A stretch of DNA of 64,000 nt, from the NCBI GenBank assembly GCA_023525715.1, contig CM042012.1:51925008-51989007 (forward strand), read 5' to 3'. A program made the position numbers and the translations under genes. Positions 1-10,250 of the stretch are shown here, piece after piece. Below the pieces are notes generated by a model that was not told the DNA's origin, searched no databases, and saw only the letters and a list, made by a program, of their open reading frames with translations. The stretch is from Cichorium intybus. Its lineage: Eukaryota; Streptophyta; Magnoliopsida; Asterales; Asteraceae. The stretch's first letter is position 1; the number at the start of each line of letters is the position of its first letter.

Positions 1-349
1 AAGTAGGTTTTATATTTCTTAGGATTAATTTAGAAAATACATCAATCGTTTGCAGGTATTAGTGGTTTGAAACAAGTGTGGGGTCGTGTGAAAAGGTTTT
101 GAAATCTTCAAGACCGCGCCGCGGGTTTTGGAATTGCGCGACGCGGGTTCGAAACTCAACCCGATGCGTAGGGGTTGAATTAGCGACACGCGCGCCGCGG
201 AAACGAGAAACGCGCGCCGCGGGAAACGATCAGACGGTTTTTGCCTTTATCCGGTGAGCCGCGGCTCACAACTCAAATCACACGACTCGGAGCTCTGGTG
301 ATCAAAAATTTCTTGCATTTTTCTTGCTTATTGTGTTTCTACTACCGAG

Positions 350-692
350 GTATGCTCTTTTAACTATCTATTAGCTGTTTAAACTAGTTATTAGGTAGTT
401 AATTTTAGGGTTTTATTCCAAAAAGTTCAAAAACTTAGAATCACTAATGCTAGCCCATAGGGTGTTTGTTTTGCCAAATGGACACCCTAGATGAGCTAAT
501 CGGAACCTAGGCTACCTTGTGGTATCATTAAATTGAGATTTAGCAGGTTAAAATGGGGATTCGATCCCGGGTTTTCAAACAGGCGTACGCCGCGCCGCGC
601 CCTTGCTCATGGGCCGCGCCGTGGTGCGGTGGGGAAGGAAAAGGACTGATTTTGCAAAAATTTTTGTTTTGTGGCTATATTTTCTTTTGCAG
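350..692 (+). other. Candidate intron before the Athila ORF
   Basis: A donor-like GAG|GTATGC occurs at about 350 and a pyrimidine-rich acceptor TTTTGCAG ends at 692, directly before ATG. The second Athila copy has the same layout (GTAAGT near 43409, TTTTTACAG at 43741, ATG at 43747). Splicing to a subgenomic RNA is an inference. Confidence 0.45.
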
Positions 693-1817
693 ATGATGTT
701 CAGATTGGACCATGCCTTCCTTCAGTTTCCCGCAGAGCTTGACACTTCGGTGGAGTATACCTCGCGGAGGGACGCTTTGATTCATCGCCGGGTCCTTGAG
801 GCGACGGTTATAGACCGAGACATCCTGAGGGACGCTGGGCTCTGGGGTGCGATTGAGCCATTCCTACATCGCACCTGGACCCACGAGGAGGCATCATTCA
901 CATGCCGTGGCTGGGATAGGATCATGGCCACGGACGAGGACGTGGTCTACACGGAGCTGCTATTGGAGTTCATCTCCACTGTCCATTTCGCTCCCAGGGC
1001 GGGAGACCCACGCTCCAGGATGGTACGTTTTCGCTTGGGAGGTGTGCACCGGGAGTGCAACCTCCGGGAGTTCGGGAGGCGCACAGGCATTTACACTCCA
1101 GCGGACCTCCAGCACCGTTTCTTCACCCGGTTCTTCGGGTCATGCACTCAGGGGGAGCCGGAGCGCCCCCCCAACATGGAGGTTTGGGCACCACTGTCCA
1201 ATGTCAGGTACGAGGCGGGGGCCTCGAGGGAGAGCCACCTACGTGATCCTCTTCATCGCCTCATGCACCGTATCGTCTCCACCTCCATCATGCATCGGGA
1301 GGGGGGCGAGAAGGTGTCGGGCGATGACATGACATTTTTGTGGGTTCTCCTCGATCCGTCCCGATTCCCCCATCTTCCCTTTGCCTTCGCGATCGCTTTC
1401 TCCACCCACGCGACCGGCGCCTCCTCCAGTAGCCCATTAGCCAGGGGGTACTTCATTACCCGCCTGGCCCGTTTGTATGGCATCCTCACTGCCCCAGTCG
1501 CTGCCTCTTTGACTGCTCTGCCTCCATCGCGCACTCCACCACGCACTTTGGAGAGGATGTTGCTCATTGAGCAGCAGCGACCAGGGCAGTACATACGGGC
1601 TCCGATCGAGCCTCCTCAGGCACCTCAGCCTGCATACGCCCAGCCCGGTAGGAGACGCCGGAGACCAGAGCCGCCAGCACCAGAGCCTGCACAGCCGCAG
1701 CCACAGCAGGATGACTCACCAGCCCTTAGCCGGCTGGAGGCCAGAGTCACGCGGATTGAGGGTCAGCTCACGAGAGTCTTGGACCAGCTCGAGTGGATTG
1801 GGGAGGTACTTATTTAG
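693..1817 (+). CDS. Athila ORF1-like protein in env position
   Basis: The open frame runs from 603, but I place the start at 693. The sequence TTTTCTTTTGCAG ends at 692 and looks like a 3' splice acceptor, and ATGATG follows directly in frame. From 693 the protein is about 374 residues. The core (FRLGGVHREC, LREFGRRTGIYT, LHRLMHRIVSTS) matches what I know of plant Athila ORF1/env-position proteins, whose function is unknown. A Pro/Gln-rich linker follows, then a heptad-like C-terminus (LEARVTRIEGQLTRVLDQLE) that may form a coiled coil. I see no signal peptide or convincing membrane helix. A related but frameshifted ORF sits at 43747-44906. It is intact, unlike most ORFs in this window. Confidence 0.7.
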   Translation: MMFRLDHAFLQFPAELDTSVEYTSRRDALIHRRVLEATVIDRDILRDAGLWGAIEPFLHRTWTHEEASFTCRGWDRIMATDEDVVYTELLLEFISTVHFAPRAGDPRSRMVRFRLGGVHRECNLREFGRRTGIYTPADLQHRFFTRFFGSCTQGEPERPPNMEVWAPLSNVRYEAGASRESHLRDPLHRLMHRIVSTSIMHREGGEKVSGDDMTFLWVLLDPSRFPHLPFAFAIAFSTHATGASSSSPLARGYFITRLARLYGILTAPVAASLTALPPSRTPPRTLERMLLIEQQRPGQYIRAPIEPPQAPQPAYAQPGRRRRRPEPPAPEPAQPQPQQDDSPALSRLEARVTRIEGQLTRVLDQLEWIGEVLI

Positions 1818-2067
1818 ACTGCATCTACGCAGGGTCAGCGCCCCCGACCATTCCCAGCCCGGTCTCACGATCATGAGGCTGGACCCTCCAGGCCGCCGGG
1901 TAGTGATTGATGTTTTCTTTTTCTTTCTTTCTTTTATTTTCTTTTTATATGTATAAACGTATGACACATCCATCTATATATTATTATTATTATTTTTTTC
2001 TGTCATGTGTGTTTTAATTTATTTGTTAAGTTGTGCATGATATATCAACTTGAGAGGGAGTTGTCTC

Positions 2068-2105
2068 AGACAAGTGTGGGGTCACCGTGCCCCCTCCACT
2101 TGTCT
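2068..2105 (+). other. Conserved hairpin after the Athila ORF
   Basis: AGACAAGTG (2068-2076) pairs with CACTTGTCT (2097-2105). Inside it GGGG (2078-2081) faces CCCC, around the loop TCACCGTG. The homologous site in the second Athila copy (52866-52901) keeps the fold, with an A-T pair replaced by G-C. Confidence 0.6.
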
Positions 2106-2914
2106 TGACCACCGGCGTGTCCTACTGTAGCGCTACAACTCCAGCATATGAATCGAGGATCTTTTTGTACGCATTATACCTGTGATATTGAGCACCAAGC
2201 AGTCCATCGTCCAAAAAGGGGTAACTCTTTCTCCCTTGCTTTGAAATAATTTTTTGTACAACGGGGACGTTGTACGGTTTTAAGTGTGGGGTGTGGACGG
2301 TCGAAAGAGATATTTTTGAAATTTTTGCAGAACTGATCAATTTTTCAATTTTTAGCAATATTTTTCAAAATTTTTAATGAATTGCAATTTTGAAATGAAT
2401 GGTTTGTGATTGTGATAGCATCAGTATTTTTCAAGAAATACTGTTTAGTTGTGATCATGCTATTAGTTAGTCAAATAAGTTGAGTTTTACGAGTTTAGAA
2501 GATTGAGCCGTTTTAGGATTGGAATTTAGGAAGGAAAAGTCAATCTATGGCCTTTGTTGTTCGAGCTGGTAAGTCTAAAATGGGTGGGCCTTATGCACCT
2601 TACCACCTAAGATTGTCTGGTCTGGGATGGTATTTCTGAAAGCTCGCAACACGGACAACATCGAAAGTCATGGACAATTCCTTAATGGCCTCTAGAATCT
2701 GAACGAGTAAGTACACTATATTGTGGACAGAAAGCTTGTAATCAAGGGTTCTTTAGAAAGCCATGAATTCCAAAGAACAACTCAATCATGTTTTCACAAA
2801 CTATTCCATTCTAACTCGAAGAGCAATAAGCTTTGAAACTAAACACATTCAAAAACTGTTCGATTCTCTATTATAATTTGTTAAAAACTCTCTTGCTTGG
2901 GGACAAGCAAGGCA

Positions 2915-2929
2915 CAAGTGTGGGGTGTT
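2915..2929 (+). other. Polypurine tract, Athila copy 1
   Basis: CAAGTGTGGGG (2915-2925) lies just before the 3' LTR start at 2930. Further copies of the same motif occur at 73, 2071 and 2282. Confidence 0.6.
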
Positions 2930-4028
2930 TGACAACGCCTAGTGATATCAAGTATTTTAGGCGTTGTTGAGCCCTGTTCTTGGTAAAATTATATCAAATA
3001 TGCATGGGTATTCTCACTTTTCGTGTCAGGACTTGTCTGGAGAAAAAGAACAGATACAGGGACTAAAAGTATACAAAAAGGAAAAAGTATGGAAAGAATG
3101 CAAAATCAAGAGAAGACGTACGCGCGCCGTAGATTTATCTCCTGCGCGGCGCGGATGTAAGGCGGTGGAACACATTTAAATGACGAAAAAACGGGGAACG
3201 GATAAGTACGCGCGCCGCGGATTTCACATTTGCGCGACGCGGTCACGGGAAATTTGCAACTATAAATAGAGGCATTTCCAGCCGAAAACCCTAGCAAAGA
3301 CCTGGTGTAAACATCGACCTAGAAGCTCTTTGACTCGAGGATCCCATTTCAGAAGCCATCATTTGGTATTTTCATGTTTTAGATTTTATTTCATTTTAAT
3401 TAAACATTTGTAAGCTTTGAGTTGAATCTTTGGGTGTGACAACCATTGAATTCTAGCTTAGGGTTCTGTTTTTAGTAGTTTTGGTTACTGATTTGATGTT
3501 TGGATATTGGTTTGAGTAAATAAAATCATTCGGTTACCTTAAATATTGATTTTTCGGTATTTCGTATGCTTGTTGAAGTTTTGATTGTTTGATTGTGATT
3601 GGATTTTGTTGTGGCTTGGTTAGGACGGTTTTCCTTTGCTGAAAACAGTAGCTAACTTGGTTATATTGAGCATTAGATCTTGGCTATTAACTGTCTCATA
3701 GAACTGTTAGTTATTAGCTAGTTTATGCTGTGCTTGGTTTTGCTAGTTTGAATGCCTTCAATTGCTCCTGATTCAGAGATGTACTTCTGAATTCAGAAAG
3801 TAACTAGGTCATTTGGACATAGCTAAGCTTGGCTTGGGTGTTTGAAAATTGTTCAAGGTAGAAAGATAGAAATTAGTTCCTCCGACTATAGCCGTGACAC
3901 TATCAGTTGGTAATCTCTCATCTAGGCTAACCACGTAGCTCCTGTGGATCGACCCTGACTCTACTATACTAGTGAATGTTAGGTTATTTCTTATTTTTGA
4001 CCGCATGACGACCTCTGCGTGCACGTCA
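2930..4028 (+). repeat. 3' LTR of Athila copy 1
   Basis: The LTR begins TGACAACGCCTAG and ends CACGTCA, about 1,099 bp. It has a CG-rich U3 segment (3118-3245), a TATA box TATAAATA at 3261-3268 and the conserved R/U5 end (ACCACGTAGCTCCTGTGGATC, then GACCGCATGACGACC). It is homologous to the LTRs at 34569 and 63391 but belongs to a different subfamily. Only one LTR of this element is in the window, so its age cannot be estimated. Confidence 0.85.
3261..3268 (+). promoter_or_regulatory. LTR TATA box
   Basis: TATAAATA follows directly on the CG-rich U3 block. The same box lies at equivalent positions in the other Athila LTRs (34908-34915 and 63715-63722). Confidence 0.6.
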
Positions 4029-5057
4029 GTTATGCTTCATGATATTTGCCAAATGGTTTGACAAATATGGCTTCGTTTATCGGAATAAGCGATTGATTGG
4101 AACCTTGAAGTGTTCAAAGATTTCAAAGGAAGCATAAGATCAACAGAACCTGAGTAACAACATAGACTGAGAAAATGTTTCACAGTTTATCCTCTTCCAA
4201 GAACACTAATGGTTATAATATGTCTTAGGGAAGATGATGGAGCATTGATCGAAATAGTTTTGATCCTCGGTGTATAAGATACACTGGATACATTTCCGAC
4301 TAATATTTCAATGAATTGAATATTCAACCAGTCAGACCGCAGAAGCCATATTCCGACCACATCTTAGACTAAGTAGGTTATGTTGACACTGTCTGAAATG
4401 TAAAGCTGGGATCATCCCACTAGTACATAGAAAGTCCAGGGTCATGTAGCATTCGTCTGAATCTCATGACAAGCCTGAAACTAATCAGAAATGTCGTTTC
4501 ATTGGCCACTCCGGTTATCCTTTGAAAGAAGAGTACTTTTAGAAAGAACTCAAGTTCTAAGGAAACAGTGGGAGTAAGAATAATTCTGAATGAGTTCAGG
4601 GCTTAGCCAAGTGAAAGAACCTTTAGTCACCACTAGGACTTGACCATGAATTAGATTCCTGTTAAACCTGACATACCCTCTTTTCGCTTGACCAGTAGTT
4701 ATTGTCACTGTCATAAGGAGTTATGATTTGGGTGATATACCGGGTAGTGGTAAAACACTAAAGATGGTACGGATAAGTAATCCGACTGCTGGAAGCATTG
4801 GTGAGCCCAGTTGCTGCCAAATAAGAGAACCTTACCGCGAGACACAATCTATGTGACAGTTTGATTGATCTTTACAACTGGTCTAGGAACCAGTGGGAGT
4901 AATTGAATCATCAAAAGAAGGGAACATAGAAATGTACTTACAGAACATCTGGTTGAATGAGTCATCACTTGGAGTCAAGCAATTGATTCTGAGAGAAGCA
5001 CTCTCAATAGAAGATGTAATCTGAGAGGATTCTGCGTGGCATAGTGTGAGTCGTTAG

Positions 5058-5082
5058 TGGAACGTGTGTGGTTTACCGGCAC
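5058..5082 (+). other. LARD hairpin loop motif, copy A
   Basis: GTGTGTGGTTTACCGGCA sits between the arms GTGAGTC...TTAGTG and CACTAA...GACTCAC. It is equivalent to 48058-48082 in LARD copy 2. Confidence 0.6.
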
Positions 5083-6060
5083 ACTAATAGGGACTCACAT
5101 AGAGCATGCCATTACAAAAGGTACACGGCCCCGAGATTCGTCCCATGTGCATCTCGCAAGAAAGGATATTCGGATTCTCAAAATAGGCCAAAAGGTTTGG
5201 ATTTTGTGAATAGCCTGAAAGATTTCCTTTAATATGTCGGAAAGGTTTGGATTTCGGTTTCGCAAAATGTGCCATAAGTTCTAGATTCTGTGAATAGTTC
5301 GAAAAAGTCATATAACGGTGTCAAAGCCAGTGGGAGTATCGTTATTATCTGCTATCATTGTATGTGGGTTACATACTGGTTCTAGGAAACGTCTCTTATC
5401 ATTACAAAGTGTAATGACTTGGTGTTAAGAAACGGTTCGCTATGAAAGACTTTAAGAGATACAACATACTCAGGTGGTTGTGAACATCTATTAGATAGAT
5501 CAGAATTCTACCAATATGATCTTGATGAGATTCAAGATGCATAACCCCAGGAATGGAGTTTCCTGTCATTGCAAAGTGTAATGAATTGGCATGAAAGAAA
5601 CATAGAAGGTGCAGCATGCTCACGTAGTTCATAGACATCTATCAGATAGATGAGACTGACAGTATAGACTTAGCCGTTGAGAATATGATCTTGATGGGAT
5701 TCAAGAAGCATAAGAAAGAGTCTCCGAAAGGAAATGTTTCCGGAAATCATGACACAAGGATTATTGGTAATCTTAGGATTCCAAAAGGGCTTGGAATGAG
5801 ATTACATCAGGTTCCTCGAGTCTCTTGGACAAATCAGAAGTGTTATGAACATATCCTGATGACTTAATGCTTAGAGCATTGTAAGTTGGATTCAGGATAT
5901 TTCCTGGCTGAGAATACTGAATGGATTTTTGAACAGACATGAGAAATCATTGGGAAATGATTAAGGTGATTGATTTGAAAGGGTTTTCAAATCGGTAATT
6001 GTTTACACCAGAACATGGTGATGTAGGACTTCATGGTTAAAGAATTTCGTTGGTTTCTGA

Positions 6061-6085
6061 TGGAGCGCGTGTGGTTCACCGGCAC
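6061..6085 (+). other. LARD hairpin loop motif, copy B
   Basis: GCGTGTGGTTCACCGGCAC is flanked by the arms AATTTCG...GATG and CATC...CGAAATT. It is equivalent to 47055-47079 in LARD copy 2. Confidence 0.6.
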
Positions 6086-7187
6086 ATCATGACACCTCGA
6101 AATTGTCTTAGGGTGTAGTCATGTAGACTAAAGACCCGAGAACCATGGGCAGTCACGGTACACATCACCGGAATGGAGTTGTGAGAGAGAATGACAAAAT
6201 GACAAATTGAGATATCATCGGAAGAGTATCCGATAGGATCATCTGCAATAAAGTGTATAAGTGTTAGACACTTGGATACATAGAAAGAGTGAAAATGTCA
6301 TAGACATAGATATAAAAGGCTTGAATTGAAAGCTTAAAAGAGAATAAGAAACCGATAATAGTTATGATAAATCCGACTTGGTGATTACCTCGTGGAGACT
6401 TGGTAATAAGCAGGAGTAGCTGCCAGTCAGATTTTATGTTTCACTTTTGCATGTTTACTTCCTGAATAATTGGATTATTCAAATATCCACAGTCGTCCAT
6501 ACTCTTAGGGAGTAAGTATGAAGGAAGACTGTCATGAATTGGTTTGTAGATTGTCTAAGGAGTTAGACATAGCAATAAGATTGCTGCAACGTTCATGAGT
6601 ACTTGGAAATGGAGATTTGAGTATTGGATAAACCCGCGCTCAATGGATTGCTTCATGGATTATATCACGAGCAATGTTGAGACGATAATATCTTATGGTC
6701 TTAAAGTTGAGAGATATGAGTTATAATTTGCAAGGCGGTTGTTCATTGATAGTACGAAAACGCATCGGTAACTCGGTGTTATAAAACGTTCTGTTGTGAG
6801 TGATTTGTCGGGTAAAAGATATAACATATTAGTCAAAGCTTATTCGTCCCTTGACCCAGACGGGAAACAGATATCTGTTGGCCACTCGATGATTTTGAAG
6901 TTGACTGAAGCGCTGGCCAGCCAGGACTGAATTGATTCGTTCAATTAGAAGTCTAAAAGTCATAAGCAAAATCGGAAATCGGGAAACAGTGTGTCAGACA
7001 GAGATTGATCTCAATCCATGTCTCATGTTTGAAAATATCTTGTTGAACGGAGGATCATCTGATCACTTATCTATGGACAGAACTGACTAGGTCAGAGTTC
7101 GGCAGCAGTTTCTAGGAAGCTACAGTTTGCTGATTAATTAGAGGTTAAATTGGTAATTATAGTCATAGACTTATCCAAGTGGGAGAC

Positions 7188-7881
7188 TGTTGGATTAGGT
7201 GTCTAAGCCATGACTAATAATTTGTATTTACATAATTAATAGAAGCAAAGTCCATTTGGGTTGCCTTCATAGCTGGAGGTTTGGTAGAAAGTTCGGTAGA
7301 GAGAAAGGTTGGTTTATTATGGGATTAATAAATCAATAGAAATAAAAGATATGGTTTGTTAATATATTAAAGTGATAATATATTAATTAGAAACTATATT
7401 GATTGATTAATAATTAATCAGAAATTAATTGGATTGATTTCTGTGGCATTAATTAGATTAATCAGAAAGTCAGGGATTAAAGTCGTACAAATTCAATAGT
7501 TGAATTGCGGCGCGCGGCGCGCAAATGTAAAGGCCGCGACGCGCGTACGTATAATCCGGAAAATGGCTGACGGCTAGGGTTTCTTGTTTCCCTATAAATA
7601 GGGACCCCTAGACCTCATTATAAGTGCTCATTCTATAATTCTCTCTGGAATTTTCGTGATCTTCCTCTGGCTCCCTGGGTGTGATCTCATTTGAGGCAGG
7701 ACACTTGTGCTGCTTAGCTTCAAGATTAAAACTAAAGGTTAGTTTTTCTGATTTATTCTTTTAGTTAATATTTGTTTGGCCTTTAGGAATTAGTTACATG
7801 TTCAAAGTAAGAAAACATAGATCTTTTCTAGGTTGCATATGAACTTAGGTTATTTAGTTCATGGTTGCGGAAAACCTTTCA
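7188..7881 (+). repeat. 3' LTR of LARD copy 1
   Basis: It begins TGTTGGATTAGGTG and ends AAACCTTTCA (694 bp). It matches the 776-bp LTRs of LARD copy 2 at both ends but differs in the middle. At 7509-7550 it has a CG-rich block (GCGGCGCGCGGCGCGC, then CCGCGACGCGCGTACG) absent from copy 2. A TATA-like box (CCCTATAAATAGGG) is near 7591-7604. Confidence 0.8.
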
Positions 7882-10125
7882 GTGTGTAAGTTTGTTTTTG
7901 ATTTTGAAGCTTCTGGCAGTTTGGCGAGAGGTTGCAATGCCTCGTTTGTCTCTCTAATTCCTAAGGTTACCGACCCGCTGACGGTTAAAGACTATAGACC
8001 CATCAATTTGGTTGGTTATATGTAAAAAATCTTATCCAAGGATTTATCCATTCGACTTAAGAAGGTCCTTCATAAAATCATTTCGTGTGAGCAATCGACT
8101 TATGTGGGCAAGAGAAGTATTCTTGACGGGCCGCTGTTATTAAACGAAATTTATGTATGGGCGAAAAAATTGAGAAAAAATTGAGAAGGAAGGTTTTATT
8201 TTTTAAAGTGGACTTTGATAAGGCATTTGATTCGCTAAGTTGGGATTATCTCGACTCGGTTATGAATCAAATGAACTTTGGTTGGAAATGGAGGAGATGG
8301 ATTCGTGTTTGTCTTTCATCGAGTAGAGCTTCGGTTTTGGTTAATGGGTCGCCCACGAAGGAGTTTGACATAAGCAGAGGTGTTAGGCAAGGAGATCCGT
8401 TAGCTCCTTTTCTTTTCATTATTGCCATGGAGGGTCTTCATGTTTCCATGGAGAAGGCCTGCGAGATGCATTATTTTAGAGGTATTTCTTTTTCCAACGA
8501 GAATGTTTCTTTGTCTCACTTGATTTATGCGGATGACGTGACTTTTGTTGGGGATTGGTTCGAGGTCAACATTGTAAATCTTAATCGTATTTTACGGTGT
8601 TTTTTTCTTGCTTCGGGGTTGAAAGTGAATCTTCACAAGAGTAGAGTCTTCAGGGTTGGTGTGAATGATGTGGAAATCCATCGGCTTGCTGGGATTCTTA
8701 AACGTGAGCCGGCTTCTTTTCTGTTCATTTATCTTGGGCTGCCGGTGGGGGCCAATATGAAGCTTTTTAAAAATTGGAGTGTGGTCATAGAAAAGTTTGA
8801 GAAACGTCTCTCGTCTTGGAAAGCCAAAAATTTGTCATTCGGTGGTCGCCTCACGTTGGTTAAATCGGTGTTAAACAATCTTCTCGCTGTTCAAAGTTCC
8901 AAAGAAGGTGCTTAATGCTCTTGATGCGATAAGGAGGCGTTTTCTATGGGGTGGTGATAGTTCTAGCAGGAAAATTCATTGGGTTAAGTGGGAGACTGTA
9001 GTTAGCTCGAAAAGTATGGGAGGCCTTGGTTTGGGTTGTCTTGAATCAGCCAATCTTGCTCTTCTTGCGAAATGGCGATGGCGGTTGAAAAGTGATCCGA
9101 GTGCTCTTTGGTCTTCTTGCATTAGAGCCATTCACAATATCAAGTTAATTGATGGAAAGCCGATAGATAGAAGCTCGCTTAAAGGTGTTTGGTATGATAT
9201 TGCTAGCATTGATCTTGTCTTTGAGAAGAAAGGGATGTGTCTGGATAAGTTGTTCAGTAGGCGTGTCGGCATAAGTGATAAGACTTTATTTTGGAAGGAC
9301 TCCTGGAGTGGGGATGTTGCTTTTAAAGACGTGTTTCCTAATCTGTATTTAATAGAAGTCAATAAGGACTGTTTGGTTGCTGATAGAATTATTCGAAATG
9401 GAGAAAATGGTTACAATCTAGTGTGGAATTGGAAGAGACATTTGAGAAAAGGTCGTGAAGCCAATCAGCTAACTGAGCTTGAGAAGGTGCTGGTTGATTT
9501 TCAATTTGGTTCTGGGCTAGATTCGTGGATTTGGAATGGAGGTGGTGAGGATTTCTCTGTGAATCGGGTGAGGGAGCTCATGGAAAATTCTAATGGTGTG
9601 ATCGGTTCAAATGTGAAGTTTAATGGGGTCAATTGGATTCCCTTGAAGGTCAATTGTTTCGTTTGGAAGGTTCTTCTTGACAGGATTCCGACATTTGGCA
9701 ATTTGGTGAAAAGAAAAATTACGGTCAACTCTAATCTTTGCCCCTTGTGTCGATTTTCTGTGGAGACTGTGGACCATCTGTTTTTTGGTTGCCATTTGGT
9801 GTCGAGGCTGTGGGACATGTTTGGTAGGTGGTCCTTGGTGTTGGGTAGTATGCCGAAGTCCCGTGAAGATCTCATCTTGCTGCTGGGTGCCGGTACGGGT
9901 GACAAGAAAATCAAAAAACTCAGGTTGTCGCTTGTTTATTCTCTGGTTTGGACCATCTGGAAGGTTAGAAATGGGGTAGTTTTCAAGAATGAGAAATTCT
10001 CTTTTATGCATATGTTAGATGATATTTGTATTAGCTCTTATAATTGGGTGAAACCTAGATCTAGATTATTGTTAGATTGGTCCACTCGGTGTATGTCTCC
10101 TATTTCTGCTTTGTACGCTCCTTGA
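7882..10125 (+). pseudogene. LINE ORF2 reverse transcriptase, broken
   Basis: The frame reads through the fingers region (LIPKV, DYRPINL), then meets a stop TAA at 8023-8025. It reopens to 8915 with KVDFDKAFDSLSWDYL, GVRQGDPLAPFLF and the catalytic YADD (about 8527-8538). A frameshift near 8880-8905 moves the rest into another frame (8908-10125). That part ends with a zf-RVT-like domain (WIPLKVNCFVWKVLLDRIPT, CPLC...H..FGC, about 9635-9800) typical of plant L1 elements. One nonsense mutation and one frameshift make it non-functional. The endonuclease domain is not in the window. Confidence 0.85.
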
Positions 10126-10188
10126 TTGAGTCTCTGGCTCAATTTGTTTTGTTTGTCTAATGAATTTTCGTTGTTCAAAAAAAAAAAA
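7882..10188 (+). mobile_element. L1-type LINE, 3' part
   Basis: Non-LTR retrotransposon sequence with reverse transcriptase and C-terminal zinc-binding domains, ending in a 12-A tract (10177-10188). Translation is in frame with plant LINE ORF2 from the first base after the LARD LTR (…FVFDFEASGSLARGCNASF…). The upstream endonuclease part was therefore probably cut off by the LARD insertion rather than by 5' truncation. No target duplication can be checked because the left end is outside the window. Confidence 0.85.
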
Positions 10189-10250
10189 CATATAGGCGTA
10201 TAGCTAGTTGGGTTCACAGGTTTGTGCGTAAGGCGAGTAAATAGTTAATT

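Larger units (their letters stand above)
1..4028 (+). mobile_element. Athila-like Gypsy retrotransposon, 3' part
   Basis: This is the 3' portion of an LTR retrotransposon running off the left edge. It holds a CG-rich leader (about 115-230), an Athila-type ORF after the position of pol, a 3' non-coding stretch and a 3' LTR ending at 4028. It parallels the second Athila element at 34569-64000: the order is the same, and the motif CAAGTGTGGGG recurs at matching spacing. No pol is visible here. The base right after the LTR begins sequence homologous to the LARD internal region, so the element inserted into a LARD. Its target duplication should be GTTAT (4029-4033), with the partner copy outside the window. 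Family call is from architecture and ORF similarity. Confidence 0.85.
4029..7881 (+). mobile_element. LARD copy 1, Copia-type non-coding LTR element, 3' part
   Basis: This stretch is the reverse complement of the 3' half of the complete element at 45179-52693 and aligns along its whole length. It has no protein-coding frame of note. The 3' end has a purine tract AAGTGGGAGAC (about 7177-7187) and a 3' LTR (7188-7881). The 5' part is missing because Athila copy 1 inserted at 4028/4029. After the LTR, sequence of a LINE continues in frame, so this element had inserted into the LINE; the expected target duplication is GTGTG (7882-7886). The gag/pol functions needed for its movement must have come from elsewhere. 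Confidence 0.8.

Noticed and set aside
603..692. ATG at 603 as start of the Athila ORF
   Set aside because: The stretch to 692 looks like intron with a polypyrimidine acceptor, and its translation (LYFLLQ) does not match the protein family.
693..1817. Calling this ORF an envelope glycoprotein
   Set aside because: Only its position suggests env. I see no signal peptide, transmembrane helix or fusion peptide.
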